From Ferruginibacter sp. (lineage in GTDB: Bacteria > Bacteroidota > Bacteroidia > Chitinophagales > Chitinophagaceae), in NCBI GenBank assembly GCA_025963635.1, contig JAOQAK010000016.1:1-64000 (forward strand): a stretch of DNA of 64,000 nucleotides, in the 5' to 3' direction. The stretch's first letter is position 1; every line of letters starts with the position of its first letter. This document shows positions 42,728 to 54,165 of this stretch, one piece after another. The position numbers were made by a program, and so were the translations under genes. A model generated the notes under the pieces. It was not told where the DNA came from and did no database searches. It saw only the letters and a list, made by a program, of their open reading frames with translations.

Positions 42728-45700
42728 TTATTTCCCCTTCTCCTTCATTTTTTCATTTTGATACACGGACGGATTTACATTGAATTCAGCCTTAAAATAT
42801 TTGGCAAAGTACTTAGGGTTGTTGAAACCCACCTCGTAGGCAATCTCGGAAATACTCAGCTGGCTTTTCTCCAATAGGCGTGCCGCTCTTTTTAATCGGA
42901 TAGACCTTATAAATTCAATCGGTGCCATACCTGTGAGGGAATTAATTTTCTTATAGAGACTAACCCTGCTCATGAATAATTCACGGCTAAGATCTTCAAC
43001 AGAAAAATCAGGCTCGCTAATATTTTTCTCCACCACTTCAAGGGCCTTCTTGATAAATTTTTCGTCCAGTGAAGTAATGGTAATCTCTGTTGGATTTACG
43101 TCAATCTGTTTCTGAAAAAGTTTGCGCAATGCCTCCTGCCTGGCCAACAGGTTTCTTATGCGTGATTGCAAAATCTCAAAATTGAACGGCTTGCTCATAT
43201 AGTCATCCGCCCCGGTGTCATAACCTTCCAATTGATGCTCTTCGGCTGACCTCGCAGTTAAAATGATCACCGGTATATGAGAAGTTTGTGTTTCGGTTTT
43301 GATTTTTTTACACAACTCGATGCCGTTCATTTCGGGCATGTTTACATCGGTTACCACCAGGTCTGGCAGTAATTGCTGCGCTTTTTCCAAGCCCTCCTTT
43401 CCATTAGGAGCTTCGATGATATTGTAAAATTCCCGCAGGTTATCTTTTAAATAAAAGCGAAAATCTTCGTTATCCTCCACTATTAACACCGTGGCTTTTT
43501 TTGAATTCCGCCTTGAGCTGCTTGCCGCCGGTCCAGCTTCTGATTCATCACTAACAATTGTTTCAGCCGCTTTCAAAAGCTCCGTATGATCTGTAGAGGC
43601 GCTAAAAACCTGGGCATTGGGATTTTGTATGCCTTGCTGGGTTAAAGGCAGCAAAATGGTAAAGCAACTCCCCTCTTCAGGTAAGCTTTCTACCTGTATA
43701 CTGCCCCCATGTAAACGAATAAACTCCTTAGTGATTGAAAGGCCGATACCACTGCCCTGGTTTACAATGCCTCCCGGCGTATCCAGCTGGAAAAAATTTT
43801 CAAATATCTTATCCTTCTTTTCAGCCGGGATGCCAATACCCGTGTCTTTCACCCGGATGCGGACTTTGCGGGATGCTGATTCGTTTGCCGGTCCAACAAT
43901 CAGTTCATCAACGGTAACGATCACCTGCCCCTTTTGCTGGGTAAATTTAAAAGCATTGGAAAGCAGGTTAAAAAGGATACGTTCCAACTTATCCTTGTCG
44001 AAAACAGCCTCCAACTCTGGTACCGCCGAATTGAACGAAAGCTGCACCTGCTTTTTCTCTGCTATATCAGTAAAACACGCAACGGATTCCTTTATAAATT
44101 GCACCATATCACCTTTTGAAAGATTGAGTTTTACTTCCTGCACTTCCAGTTTCCTGAAGTCGAGCAACTGGTTCACCATATTCAGCAATCTTTTGGCATT
44201 TCGTTGTATCAATTGAAAATGAAGTTTCTGGGCAGGTTCTTTCGTTTGCTGAATTATTCTTTCAAGAGGTGTAATAATTAATGATAAAGGCGTTCGGAAT
44301 TCGTGACTTACATTGGTGAAGAATTTTATTTTCATCATGTCCAGTTCGTGCATACGGGTGGCTTCCTGCCGCTCGTGTTGGATCTCGTATTTAAGCCTTG
44401 CTTTTTGTAATACCAGGTAACGGGCAAATAATAAAATGCCAACAATTACCAGTAGATATAGAAGAAAAGCCACTGGTGTTCTCCAAAACGGTGGCAAGAC
44501 TTTGATGGTGACGAGTTTTATTTCATTTCCCCATAGGCCCTGTTCGTTGGTAGATTTTACAATAAAACTATAAGTGCCGGGATCGAGATTGGTGAAAGTT
44601 GCTTTTTGCAATTTATCATCCGTAGTGAGCCATGTCTTACTAAATCCTTCTAGTTTGTAAGCGTATTTTTTCTTTTCTGTATTGGAGAAATTAAGGTCGG
44701 CAAATTCAATTGAAAAAACGTCTTCTCTATGCTTCAGCGTAATAGCCCCGGTTTGGTTGACGGCCTTTGTTAACAGTACCCGGTTATTGACCGTTTCGCC
44801 CACCGCTATACTTTTGTTGAATACCTGGAAATCAGTGATTACAAAATGGGGCTCATTCTTATAGGCAACCAGGTTCCCCGGGTGAAATATATTGAATCCA
44901 TTAGCGCCCCCAAAAATAAGTTCCCCCGCCCTCGTTTTTAATGCTGCATTCTCATTAAAAGCTTTCCCCTGCAAGCCATCTGATTCATCATAATTTTTAG
45001 CGGCAATACTTATTGTACCGTTTGCGCCAACGCTTACCTGTATATCAGCAAGACCTTCTGCTGTACTGATCCAGAGATGTTGTTTATCGCCTTCGAGGAT
45101 ATTCAAAATGGCATTGGCCGGCAACCCGTTCTCTACCCGGAAATGTTGAAAAGATTTAGTTTTTGTATCAAATGCATTTAAGCCGTCCAGGGTACCGATC
45201 CATATCAGCCCACGGCTATCCTGCATTATACAAATGATATTATTCTGACTAAGACTTTTGACGTTATTTGCCTCGTGGTTAAAATATGTAAACAGACCGG
45301 TGGTGTTATTGTACACCGCTATTCCGTAAGAAGTACCTATCCATACATTTCCCTCCTTGTCTTCAGTGATTTCTGAAATATAATTTGAGCGAAGTGAATT
45401 TGGCTCAAATGCCTTATAATGATAAAATATATTCTTTGCACGGTCCATCCGGTCCAGGCCCCCGTTAAGCGTGCCTATCCAGAAATTCTGTTTTGAATCT
45501 TCAAAAATTTCGTACACCCGGTCATCACTTAAACTTAATGGATTGGCCGGGTCATGCCGGTAATGAATAAAGTGGCTTCCTTCCAGCCGGTCGAGCCCAC
45601 CAAAATAAGTTCCTATCCAGAGCTGTTGGTTACGGTCTATGTAAAGGCTTACAATTACATCATTACTCAAGCTGGAAGCCACGGCCGGATTGTGCATGTA

Positions 45701-46903
45701 ATGAGTATAAGTTGATTTTGCCCTGTCGAAATAAATGAGCCCGCCTCCGTTGGTACCTATCCATAAATTGCCTTTTGCGTCTTCAACAAAACGGTTTACA
45801 TCATCATAAGGAAGGCTATTTTTGTTGGTCGGCTGGTGTTTGTAATGCGGAAATTTGAGGTTATTTTCAAAATAATAGCAAATGCCTTTTTTATACGTGC
45901 CGATCCAAATAATCCCAGTATCATCTTTGTAGGATGCGATAATGCTGTTCTGACTAATGCTTTTATTGTCATCTTCATTATTCACAATATAATGAACTGA
46001 GTTGCTGGCTTTGTCCACCACATTAATGCCGCCATGATCTGTACTGATCCATATCTTGCCCTTGTTATCCTGCAGTATACCGGCCACATTGTTGTTGTTC
46101 AAACGGTACTTGCCCTGGTCTTTGTTGATAGCTTCCAATTCCCCCGTAGCGGGTGTGTAACGGATTACACCCTTAGGATCGCCAATGGGAAAAATCCATA
46201 ATTCATTTTGTGCATCGATAAAAAGGCCATAGTTAAAAGCCTCATTCTTAAAAAAGCTATTTACTGCCGTGATGGTAACCGCAACTTTGTTTTTTTTATT
46301 ATCCAATTGTTCAATAACACCATTCGCCTTAATCAGCCAGGTGTTTCCGCGGACATCTATCGACAGGGCGGTTATTGGGTTTGCGGTCGAAGGAATTGCG
46401 TATACCAGTGAAGTTTTCTTATTGCCGGCATGGTAACGGTAAATTTTTTGTTGGTTCATAAGGAACCAAAAATCACCCTCCTTGCTCTTTATGATATTGG
46501 TGATAGGTGCAACCGGTAAGGATAATTTTTGCAACGCCTCATTCACGTGGTTATCAAAAGATTCCGTAGTGATATCAAATATGGTAAAGCCGCCCCTGGT
46601 ATCGATCCATAAGTTGCCATCGGGGCCTTCCAGTATTCTTGATATATAATCATCATTGAGCGAAGTGCTGTCGCGGGTATCGTGTTTGAAAACCTTAAAT
46701 TTATTGCCGTCGTACCGGTTAAGTCCTGCCATCGTTCCAAACCACATAAAGCCCTTTGCATCTTTGAAGATACAGTTCACCTGGTTATTAGATAAGCCCC
46801 TCACTGCGTCGATTCTGTTGAACTGGTACGGTACCGGCTGAGCATATATAAATAGGCCTGCGAGGAATAAAAAAGAGAAAATAAGCGGAATTTTATATCG
46901 CAT
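42728..46903 (-). CDS. Hybrid two-component system protein (propeller sensor-kinase-receiver-AraC)
   Basis: One-piece sensor and transcription factor of 1391 residues. After a signal peptide come about 12-14 Reg_prop propeller units (repeated GNLWIGT-type phrases) and a Y_Y_Y domain near residue 750. One transmembrane helix lies around residue 810. HisKA follows with His in VSHEFRTPLSLI, then HATPase_c with NLLSNAFKFT, DTGIGIP and GSGIGLSI. The receiver has Asp in VVTDVNMPEMNG, and the C-terminal AraC HTH has ISEIAYEVGFNNPKYFAKYF. Such proteins normally control a neighbouring glycan-utilisation locus, but no SusC/D pair is adjacent here. Confidence 0.96.
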   Translation of the reverse strand: MRYKIPLIFSFLFLAGLFIYAQPVPYQFNRIDAVRGLSNNQVNCIFKDAKGFMWFGTMAGLNRYDGNKFKVFKHDTRDSTSLNDDYISRILEGPDGNLWIDTRGGFTIFDITTESFDNHVNEALQKLSLPVAPITNIIKSKEGDFWFLMNQQKIYRYHAGNKKTSLVYAIPSTANPITALSIDVRGNTWLIKANGVIEQLDNKKNKVAVTITAVNSFFKNEAFNYGLFIDAQNELWIFPIGDPKGVIRYTPATGELEAINKDQGKYRLNNNNVAGILQDNKGKIWISTDHGGINVVDKASNSVHYIVNNEDDNKSISQNSIIASYKDDTGIIWIGTYKKGICYYFENNLKFPHYKHQPTNKNSLPYDDVNRFVEDAKGNLWIGTNGGGLIYFDRAKSTYTHYMHNPAVASSLSNDVIVSLYIDRNQQLWIGTYFGGLDRLEGSHFIHYRHDPANPLSLSDDRVYEIFEDSKQNFWIGTLNGGLDRMDRAKNIFYHYKAFEPNSLRSNYISEITEDKEGNVWIGTSYGIAVYNNTTGLFTYFNHEANNVKSLSQNNIICIMQDSRGLIWIGTLDGLNAFDTKTKSFQHFRVENGLPANAILNILEGDKQHLWISTAEGLADIQVSVGANGTISIAAKNYDESDGLQGKAFNENAALKTRAGELIFGGANGFNIFHPGNLVAYKNEPHFVITDFQVFNKSIAVGETVNNRVLLTKAVNQTGAITLKHREDVFSIEFADLNFSNTEKKKYAYKLEGFSKTWLTTDDKLQKATFTNLDPGTYSFIVKSTNEQGLWGNEIKLVTIKVLPPFWRTPVAFLLYLLVIVGILLFARYLVLQKARLKYEIQHERQEATRMHELDMMKIKFFTNVSHEFRTPLSLIITPLERIIQQTKEPAQKLHFQLIQRNAKRLLNMVNQLLDFRKLEVQEVKLNLSKGDMVQFIKESVACFTDIAEKKQVQLSFNSAVPELEAVFDKDKLERILFNLLSNAFKFTQQKGQVIVTVDELIVGPANESASRKVRIRVKDTGIGIPAEKKDKIFENFFQLDTPGGIVNQGSGIGLSITKEFIRLHGGSIQVESLPEEGSCFTILLPLTQQGIQNPNAQVFSASTDHTELLKAAETIVSDESEAGPAASSSRRNSKKATVLIVEDNEDFRFYLKDNLREFYNIIEAPNGKEGLEKAQQLLPDLVVTDVNMPEMNGIELCKKIKTETQTSHIPVIILTARSAEEHQLEGYDTGADDYMSKPFNFEILQSRIRNLLARQEALRKLFQKQIDVNPTEITITSLDEKFIKKALEVVEKNISEPDFSVEDLSRELFMSRVSLYKKINSLTGMAPIEFIRSIRLKRAARLLEKSQLSISEIAYEVGFNNPKYFAKYFKAEFNVNPSVYQNEKMKEKGK

Positions 46904-47239
46904 ATCGGTATTTAAAGCTGTCTTTTATAGTCACCATGGGATAAAATATGGCCACAGATTGTGCCCTGCTGTAGCGATGGAGTTTGACTTCATTGCAATA
47001 CAGGTGATGGTATTTTGTTGATGTATACTTACTGCAAAAAATCTGTTTAAATGCAGGAAAGTATAAAAATAAACAATCCCTACCTACTTATTGGTTTTAG
47101 CCGTGGAAACAATAAAACGGTACACGTAATCCGATTCGATATTCTTTGATTCGATGATTCCAAATGCTGTAATGGACCGGAGAATTTAGCGTGTTTTATA
47201 AGAATAATGCATTACTTTGCTCCCCTAAATTTCATCCTT
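46904..47239. other. Divergent intergenic region, no gene seen
   Basis: This 336-base gap separates the hybrid two-component gene and the small membrane-protein gene and should contain both promoters. A TTACTTTG near 47211-47218 approximates a -7 box, about 22 bases before the ATG at 47240. No repeats or coding segment were recognised. Confidence 0.4.
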
Positions 47240-47629
47240 ATGAGCCACCACAAAAAGAGTGAACACCATATCCGGTCATATAAGATTGCTGCACAAACCG
47301 CAGGCCTGGTTGCCTGTATATTCATCCTGCTTCTTTTTGCCGGAAAGGGCGTACCATCAGTTTTGGCAAATGATGCGGACGAATTGATTCCATTTGCTCC
47401 TTTCCTTTTATTAGCGGTTTCGGGATATATAGTGAGCTGGTACCATGAATTTGCGGGCACACTCATTATGACAGGTGCAGGTATTATTTTGCTCGTGTTT
47501 TTTGTGATGAGAGGTGATACGGCAAGCGGCTTTATGTACGGATTGCCCTTTATTGCTGCAGGCGCAATATTCCTTTTACACATCAGCAAACGGGAGCATC
47601 TAAGAAAACACAATAGTGGCCGGGGCTGA
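47240..47629 (+). CDS. Hypothetical small integral membrane protein
   Basis: A 129-residue protein with a His-rich N-terminus (MSHHKKSEHHIRSYK) and about four hydrophobic helices (AGLVACIFILLLFAGKG, FAPFLLLAVSGYIVSWYH, LIMTGAGIILLVFFV, GLPFIAAGAIFLLHI). The tail is basic. Function unknown. The opposite strand is also open, but this frame has coherent membrane topology. The ATG at 47240 is favoured over 47207. It converges with the receiver-Crp gene. Confidence 0.75.
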   Translation: MSHHKKSEHHIRSYKIAAQTAGLVACIFILLLFAGKGVPSVLANDADELIPFAPFLLLAVSGYIVSWYHEFAGTLIMTGAGIILLVFFVMRGDTASGFMYGLPFIAAGAIFLLHISKREHLRKHNSGRG

Positions 47630-47664
47630 AATTTGCAGGTAAATATCCTGGGAAAGTTCGATGG

Positions 47665-48723
47665 CTAGTTCACCATGCTCTTTAGACGTTTCTCATCCAG
47701 GATGGTGATATTGCCATCTTTTATTTCAAGCAATTTCTCTGTTTTAAAGTCGCTGAGGGTACGAATAAGCGACTCTGTTGCCGTTCCTGCGATATTTGCC
47801 AGGTTTTCTCTTGAAATATGAATCGAAAATTGCCCGGGCGCATCCTCCCGATATTTATGATGAAGGGTTACCAAAGCCTCTGCTACTCTTTTCCGTAGAG
47901 AATTATAAGCCAGGCCAAGCAGCTGCTTTTCCTTTTCACTTAAATTTTTGGCCAACATCTGGATGAATTTCTGTTTTATTTCCACATTTTCGTTGATCAG
48001 TACTTCAAACTCTTCTCTCGGGATAAAAGCGATATCAGCATCTTCCAGCGCTTCGGCGGTTTCCTTGTATACAGATCCTTCCATCAGGGCCGTGTAGCCC
48101 ATGAAGTCGCCTTTATTGTAAAGTCCGATGGTTAGTTCTTTGCCATCATGATGGGTTTTAAATATCCTTACTTTGCCGCTTTCAATATAAAACAACCTTG
48201 CAGGATGATTTCCTTCGGAGTAAATTACCTGCTTCTTTTTGTAGTGATTGACATTCCTGTTCTTTGTGAAATTTTGCAACATTTTTTTCACTCCAAACTC
48301 GCACAAGCCGGAAGACGAGCATTCCGGAAAAGCAGTATTGCTTTGTTTAACAGGAGTTACTTTGGCGAGTCTGCGTTCTACCGCGTTTAGCAATTCTATA
48401 TCGGTAAAGGGTTTGGTAATGTAATCGTCTGCGCCCATTTCCATTCCTTTCCTGAAATCACTTCGTTCGGTTTTGGCTGTTAAAAAAATAAAAGGAATAG
48501 TCTTGAGCTCAGGTTTTTTATGCAAAAGATGCAGCACACCATATCCATCGAGTATTGGCATCATTACGTCGCATACTATCAGATCGGGTTGCTCTGATAC
48601 CGCTTTCTCTACACCTCTTTTTCCATTTTCCGCAGTAGTTACTTTGTAATTGGCCATCTCGAGAATCTCGGTGGTGTTTTCCCTCATTTGAACATTATCT
48701 TCAATCAGCAGGAGGTGTTTCAT
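47665..48723 (-). CDS. Response regulator with Crp/Fnr output (receiver, cNMP-binding fold, HTH_Crp)
   Basis: A 352-residue regulator. Residues 1-120 form a receiver with the phosphoacceptor Asp in LIVCDVMMPILDG (about D52), and the Thr and Lys of FLTAKT and DYITKPF. Residues about 150-265 form a cyclic-nucleotide-type beta roll (VIYSEGNHPARLFYIESGKV). The C-terminal Crp HTH contains ISRENLANIAGTATESLIRTL. The arginine of a canonical cAMP site is not evident, so phosphorylation is the likelier signal. No sensor kinase is adjacent. Targets are unknown. Confidence 0.92.
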   Translation of the reverse strand: MKHLLLIEDNVQMRENTTEILEMANYKVTTAENGKRGVEKAVSEQPDLIVCDVMMPILDGYGVLHLLHKKPELKTIPFIFLTAKTERSDFRKGMEMGADDYITKPFTDIELLNAVERRLAKVTPVKQSNTAFPECSSSGLCEFGVKKMLQNFTKNRNVNHYKKKQVIYSEGNHPARLFYIESGKVRIFKTHHDGKELTIGLYNKGDFMGYTALMEGSVYKETAEALEDADIAFIPREEFEVLINENVEIKQKFIQMLAKNLSEKEKQLLGLAYNSLRKRVAEALVTLHHKYREDAPGQFSIHISRENLANIAGTATESLIRTLSDFKTEKLLEIKDGNITILDEKRLKSMVN

Positions 48724-48974
48724 ATATCATTGGTTAAAAGGGTAAAAGCCAGAACGGGTAATAAATACAGGCTATTTGCCTCAAAGTTCATGGCGAGGCC
48801 TGTTTCTCACTAAGCAGGTTACTTGTTGGGATAGGATAGGTCTACTCCAGGGCACAAAATTAGAGCATCCGGCCCATTCCTGCGAAAACATTTCACAAAT
48901 GAGCCTTACGGCGATTTAAAACGAAAAAGATTTACTGATTAACCAGGATAATTAACCTCTTTGGGAAGAAAAAA

Positions 48975-49451
48975 TCATTTAAGAGCGGAAGGTTTTTTTA
49001 TAAAAACCAATGACACGGAATTGATGCAATATCGCAGTCCGGTTGGCCTGGGCCCGTCTTCAAAAACATGCCCTAAATGCGCTCCGCACCTGCTGCAGGT
49101 AACCTTTGTGCGGTCCATGTTGTAACTGTTATCGTTTTCATCCACAATGGCGTTTTTACTAATGGTTTGCCAAAAGCTTGGCCAACCCGTACCGCTCTCA
49201 AATTTAGTAGCGGAGCTAAACAACTCCTGGTCGCAACATACGCATTTATAAATACCATTTTCATGATTATTCCAATACTTGCCCGAGAACGCCCGTTCGG
49301 TGCCCTCCTTCCGGGTAACCTGGTATGCTTCGGGAGTAAGCGTTTTTTTCCATTCTGCATCGGTTTTGGTTACAGTAAAATGATGTGTTTGCGAAAATGC
49401 CGCAAAAGTGGCTACCGTCAATATCATTGTTAAAAAGAAGTACCTGGTCAT
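48975..49451 (-). CDS. msrB: Peptide-methionine (R)-S-oxide reductase, secreted
   Basis: Repairs methionine-R-sulfoxide in exported proteins. The 158 residues start with a signal peptide (MTRYFFLTMILTVATFAAFSQ). Zinc-binding cysteines appear in YKCVCCDQELF and VTCSRCGAHLGHVFEDG. The catalytic Cys is in GLRYCINSVSLVF near the C-terminus. GTGWPSFWQ is the family substrate-binding segment. The signal indicates periplasmic action. The gene stands alone. Confidence 0.95.
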   Translation of the reverse strand: MTRYFFLTMILTVATFAAFSQTHHFTVTKTDAEWKKTLTPEAYQVTRKEGTERAFSGKYWNNHENGIYKCVCCDQELFSSATKFESGTGWPSFWQTISKNAIVDENDNSYNMDRTKVTCSRCGAHLGHVFEDGPRPTGLRYCINSVSLVFIKKPSALK

Positions 49452-49586
49452 AAGTATATAAATTGTAGTAAATGAATGTACAAAAATTACGAAAGTGGAA
49501 GCATACAGGTTTTAATAGTGATAAACTTTTAACAGTTTCAACAAAATGGCCGCTGTGTTGTAATTTATAAACAAAAATATTTTATC

Positions 49587-49754
49587 ATGGGAGTCTGGAG
49601 CCAGGTTGCACAATATCTGTATTTAAAGAAGAAGGATCCGAATGCACCTAATACAAAATTCGTGAAGTACATGCATGGTATCAACAGGATTTCTATCTTC
49701 CTGTTTCTTGCAGGAATGATTATTCTTATTATAAAATTATTCAGAAGAGGATAA
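49587..49754 (+). CDS. 55-residue single-helix membrane protein (DUF6728-like)
   Basis: A short ATG-to-TAA frame encodes 55 residues: an amphipathic, basic front (MGVWSQVAQYLYLKKKDPN), a central MHGINRIS, and one transmembrane helix (IFLFLAGMIILIIKLF) with a basic end. The KKKDPNAP and MHGINRISIFLF phrases resemble a small Bacteroidota family that I recall as DUF6728. It is easily missed because of its size and an overlapping opposite-strand frame. Function unknown. Confidence 0.75.
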   Translation: MGVWSQVAQYLYLKKKDPNAPNTKFVKYMHGINRISIFLFLAGMIILIIKLFRRG

Positions 49755-49837
49755 GAAGGACAATCAAGGGGCAATAAGCAATCATCACCGATGAACGGGA
49801 AATGATTAATACGCAAGCAAAATGATCCAGGGTGACC

Positions 49838-49866
49838 ATCAACCTTCACCTTCAACCATCAACCTT
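49838..49866 (-). repeat. Heptamer array overlapping the lpxB stop codon
   Basis: On the minus strand the DNA reads AAGGTTGAT, GGTTGAA, GGTGAA (6 bases), GGTTGAT. The TGA stop of lpxB (49859-49861) is the TGA of the first GGTTGAT unit, so the repeat supplies the stop codon. Confidence 0.75.
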
Positions 49867-50971
49867 CTGCAGTCAAAAACCTGTAAATACTCTCTGCAGC
49901 ATTTGCTGAGGCATTCCCCCCCTGGCTTAATAAGTTTTTTAAAGCCCTATAATCTTCCTTTAGTTGCGCCTTTTTAGCGGGATCGAATAGATTTTTTTTT
50001 AATTCCAATGTCAGATTTTCAACGGTCATTTCATCCTGGATGAGTTCTTTTACAACTTCTTTATCCATGATGAGGTTAACAAGACAAATGTATTTGATCC
50101 TAATCAGCCGTTTGGCAATGTGGAACGAAATGGGGTTGCCCTTGTAGCACACTACTTCCGGCACACCAAACAAAGCAGTCTCCAAAGTAGCGGTGCCGCT
50201 GGTAACCAGTGCAGCCCTGGATTTGGCCAATAAAGGATAAGTTTGGTTGATCACCGAAGAAACATTTTTATAAGGAGCCAACAGTTCATCATAAAAAGCA
50301 GGTTCGATGCCTGGCGCCTTCGCAACAACAAAACTATAGTCCGGGAAATCGTTTGCTACCGCAAGCATGACAGGCAATTTTTTTAGAATCTCCTGCTTCC
50401 TGCTGCCCGGCAACAATGCAATTACAGCAGAGTTATCGGTTTCTGCCCTGACATTCTCCGCCCGAAATTCATCTATCACCTGTACCAACGGGTGGCCCAC
50501 ATATTCCACCTCGAAATTCCATTTTTTGTAAAAAGCTGTTTCAAAAGGCAAGATGACCAGCATCTTATCAACATCTCTTTTAATGGCCTTCACACGACTT
50601 TCCTTCCATGCCCACACCTGTGGCGAAATATAAAAGATCACTTTTATGTTTTGCCTTTTTGCCCATGCAGCAATTCTTAAGTTAAAGCCGGGATAATCAA
50701 TCAACACCAATATATCAGGTTTGTATTGAACAATATCTTCTTTGCAGAAGGCAAGATTTCGAAAGATTGTCCGCAGGTTTTTAATCACTTCAATAAAACC
50801 CATAAAGGCTAACTGCCTGTAATGCATCACCAGTTTGGCACCCGCGGCCTCCATTTTATCGCCGCCCCAGCAACGAAAATCTGCTGCAAGATCCAGAAGT
50901 TTCAATTCTTTGACGAGGTTACTGCCATGCAGATCGCCACTCGCTTCTCCTGCTATAATGTAATACTTCAT
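49859..50971 (-). CDS. lpxB: Lipid-A-disaccharide synthase
   Basis: GT19 glycosyltransferase that joins UDP-2,3-diacylglucosamine and lipid X in lipid A synthesis at the inner membrane. The 370 residues show the N-terminal IIAGEASGDLHGS, CWGGDKMEAAGAKLVMHY, the FYISPQVWAWKESRV segment, LLPGSRKQEI near residue 190, and the C-terminal donor site VTSGTATLETALFGVPEVV. Length is normal. The reading frame ends inside a GGTTGAT repeat. It is divergent from the inositol-sphingolipid cluster, another envelope-lipid locus. Confidence 0.96.
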   Translation of the reverse strand: MKYYIIAGEASGDLHGSNLVKELKLLDLAADFRCWGGDKMEAAGAKLVMHYRQLAFMGFIEVIKNLRTIFRNLAFCKEDIVQYKPDILVLIDYPGFNLRIAAWAKRQNIKVIFYISPQVWAWKESRVKAIKRDVDKMLVILPFETAFYKKWNFEVEYVGHPLVQVIDEFRAENVRAETDNSAVIALLPGSRKQEILKKLPVMLAVANDFPDYSFVVAKAPGIEPAFYDELLAPYKNVSSVINQTYPLLAKSRAALVTSGTATLETALFGVPEVVCYKGNPISFHIAKRLIRIKYICLVNLIMDKEVVKELIQDEMTVENLTLELKKNLFDPAKKAQLKEDYRALKNLLSQGGNASANAAESIYRFLTAEG

Positions 50972-51241
50972 GCTGCAAAATAAGTCTGCAATTTAACTGA
51001 AACTATGGCAAGCCGCCACAATACTGCTAAAAAGCAAATTTGCAAACCACAGTTTACTTAACTACCCGATAACAAATAATGGCGTCCCCGGATGTAAAAA
51101 AGATCTTAATCCAACAACCTTTGCAAATAGCGTTGTCGAAAGGCTTTGATGAGTGGTAGAGTGTGCTGAATAGTTCTGAATATATTTGCAACATCCGGGG
51201 CTAAGAATCTTCTCCTATTTAAAAATAAACAAGAAAATAGG

Positions 51242-51269
51242 ATAGTATACAAAAATACTATTAGCTTTG
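51242..51269 (+). promoter_or_regulatory. MarR-gene promoter with overlapping operator-like dyad
   Basis: Inverted repeat ATAGTAT (51242-51248), 6 bases, ATACTAT (51255-51261) abuts TAGCTTTG (51262-51269), an exact -7 box 28 bases before the MarR ATG. The 20-base dyad and its position suit autorepression by MarR. The rest of the 326-base lpxB-marR gap has nothing recognised. Confidence 0.6.
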
Positions 51270-51297
51270 CAACAGTTTACTACGCAACTATTGATAT

Positions 51298-51738
51298 ATG
51301 AACTGTAAAGAAATGCCGGATACATTGGGGTTTATGATTGTTCATACAGGTAAATTACTGTTGAAAACAATCAACGGTACATTTTCGGCGCTAACAAAGG
51401 AGATTACTTTCGAACAGATGGGTGTACTCTATTATATTTCACGCAGCAATAATAAAGAGATGATTCAACAGGATATTGCTGAGGTGATGGATAAAACAAA
51501 GTCGGCTATTTTAAGATCGATTGATATACTGGAAGAGAAAGGATTTGTGAAACGCTTGCCAGTAGCAGGGGACAGGAGAAAAAATGTAATTGAATTAACT
51601 GAGAGCGGAAAAGCGGTAATTGAGAAAATGCACGAAAATTTTATGGAACGTGATCAGATATTAAAACAAGGAATTGATCAGAAAGACCTAGAGACCTGCA
51701 TGTTTGTTTTATCAACCATTCAGCAAAAATGCAAATAA
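51298..51738 (+). CDS. MarR-family transcriptional regulator
   Basis: A 146-residue winged-helix regulator. The body contains the typical ITFEQMGVLYYISRSNNK, the recognition region IAEVMDKTKSAILRSIDILEEKGFVKR, and the wing VAGDRRKNVIELTESGKAV. Ligand unknown; MarR proteins often sense lipids, phenolics or oxidants. An operator-like dyad overlaps its own promoter. Because it is the first gene before the serine palmitoyltransferase gene on the same strand, it is the obvious candidate regulator of the lipid locus. Confidence 0.92.
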   Translation: MNCKEMPDTLGFMIVHTGKLLLKTINGTFSALTKEITFEQMGVLYYISRSNNKEMIQQDIAEVMDKTKSAILRSIDILEEKGFVKRLPVAGDRRKNVIELTESGKAVIEKMHENFMERDQILKQGIDQKDLETCMFVLSTIQQKCK

Positions 51739-51815
51739 CCTAAGGCAAATTATTTTAAAAAATTTTAGTTTACCCAATAAATTTTATCTATTTTTCAATG
51801 GGCATATGCCTAAGG
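51739..51815 (+). promoter_or_regulatory. Spacer between marR and spt with paired CCTAAGG sites
   Basis: CCTAAGG occurs at 51739-51745 and 51809-51815. The second copy abuts the 10-base palindrome GGCATATGCC (51801-51810). The intervening DNA is AT-rich. This could be an operator and promoter for the lipid genes; no exact TAnnTTTG box is present. Confidence 0.4.
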
Positions 51816-51826
51816 AAACTCTTTAA

Positions 51827-54161
<2,335 letters not shown>

Positions 54162-54165
<4 letters not shown>

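Noticed and set aside
47212-47613. 133-codon minus-strand frame opposite the small membrane protein
   Set aside because: The plus-strand frame has a coherent four-helix topology and a better start; this one looks like its shadow.
49565-49855. 96-codon minus-strand frame next to lpxB
   Set aside because: It is opposite the 55-residue membrane protein gene, which has recognisable family features.
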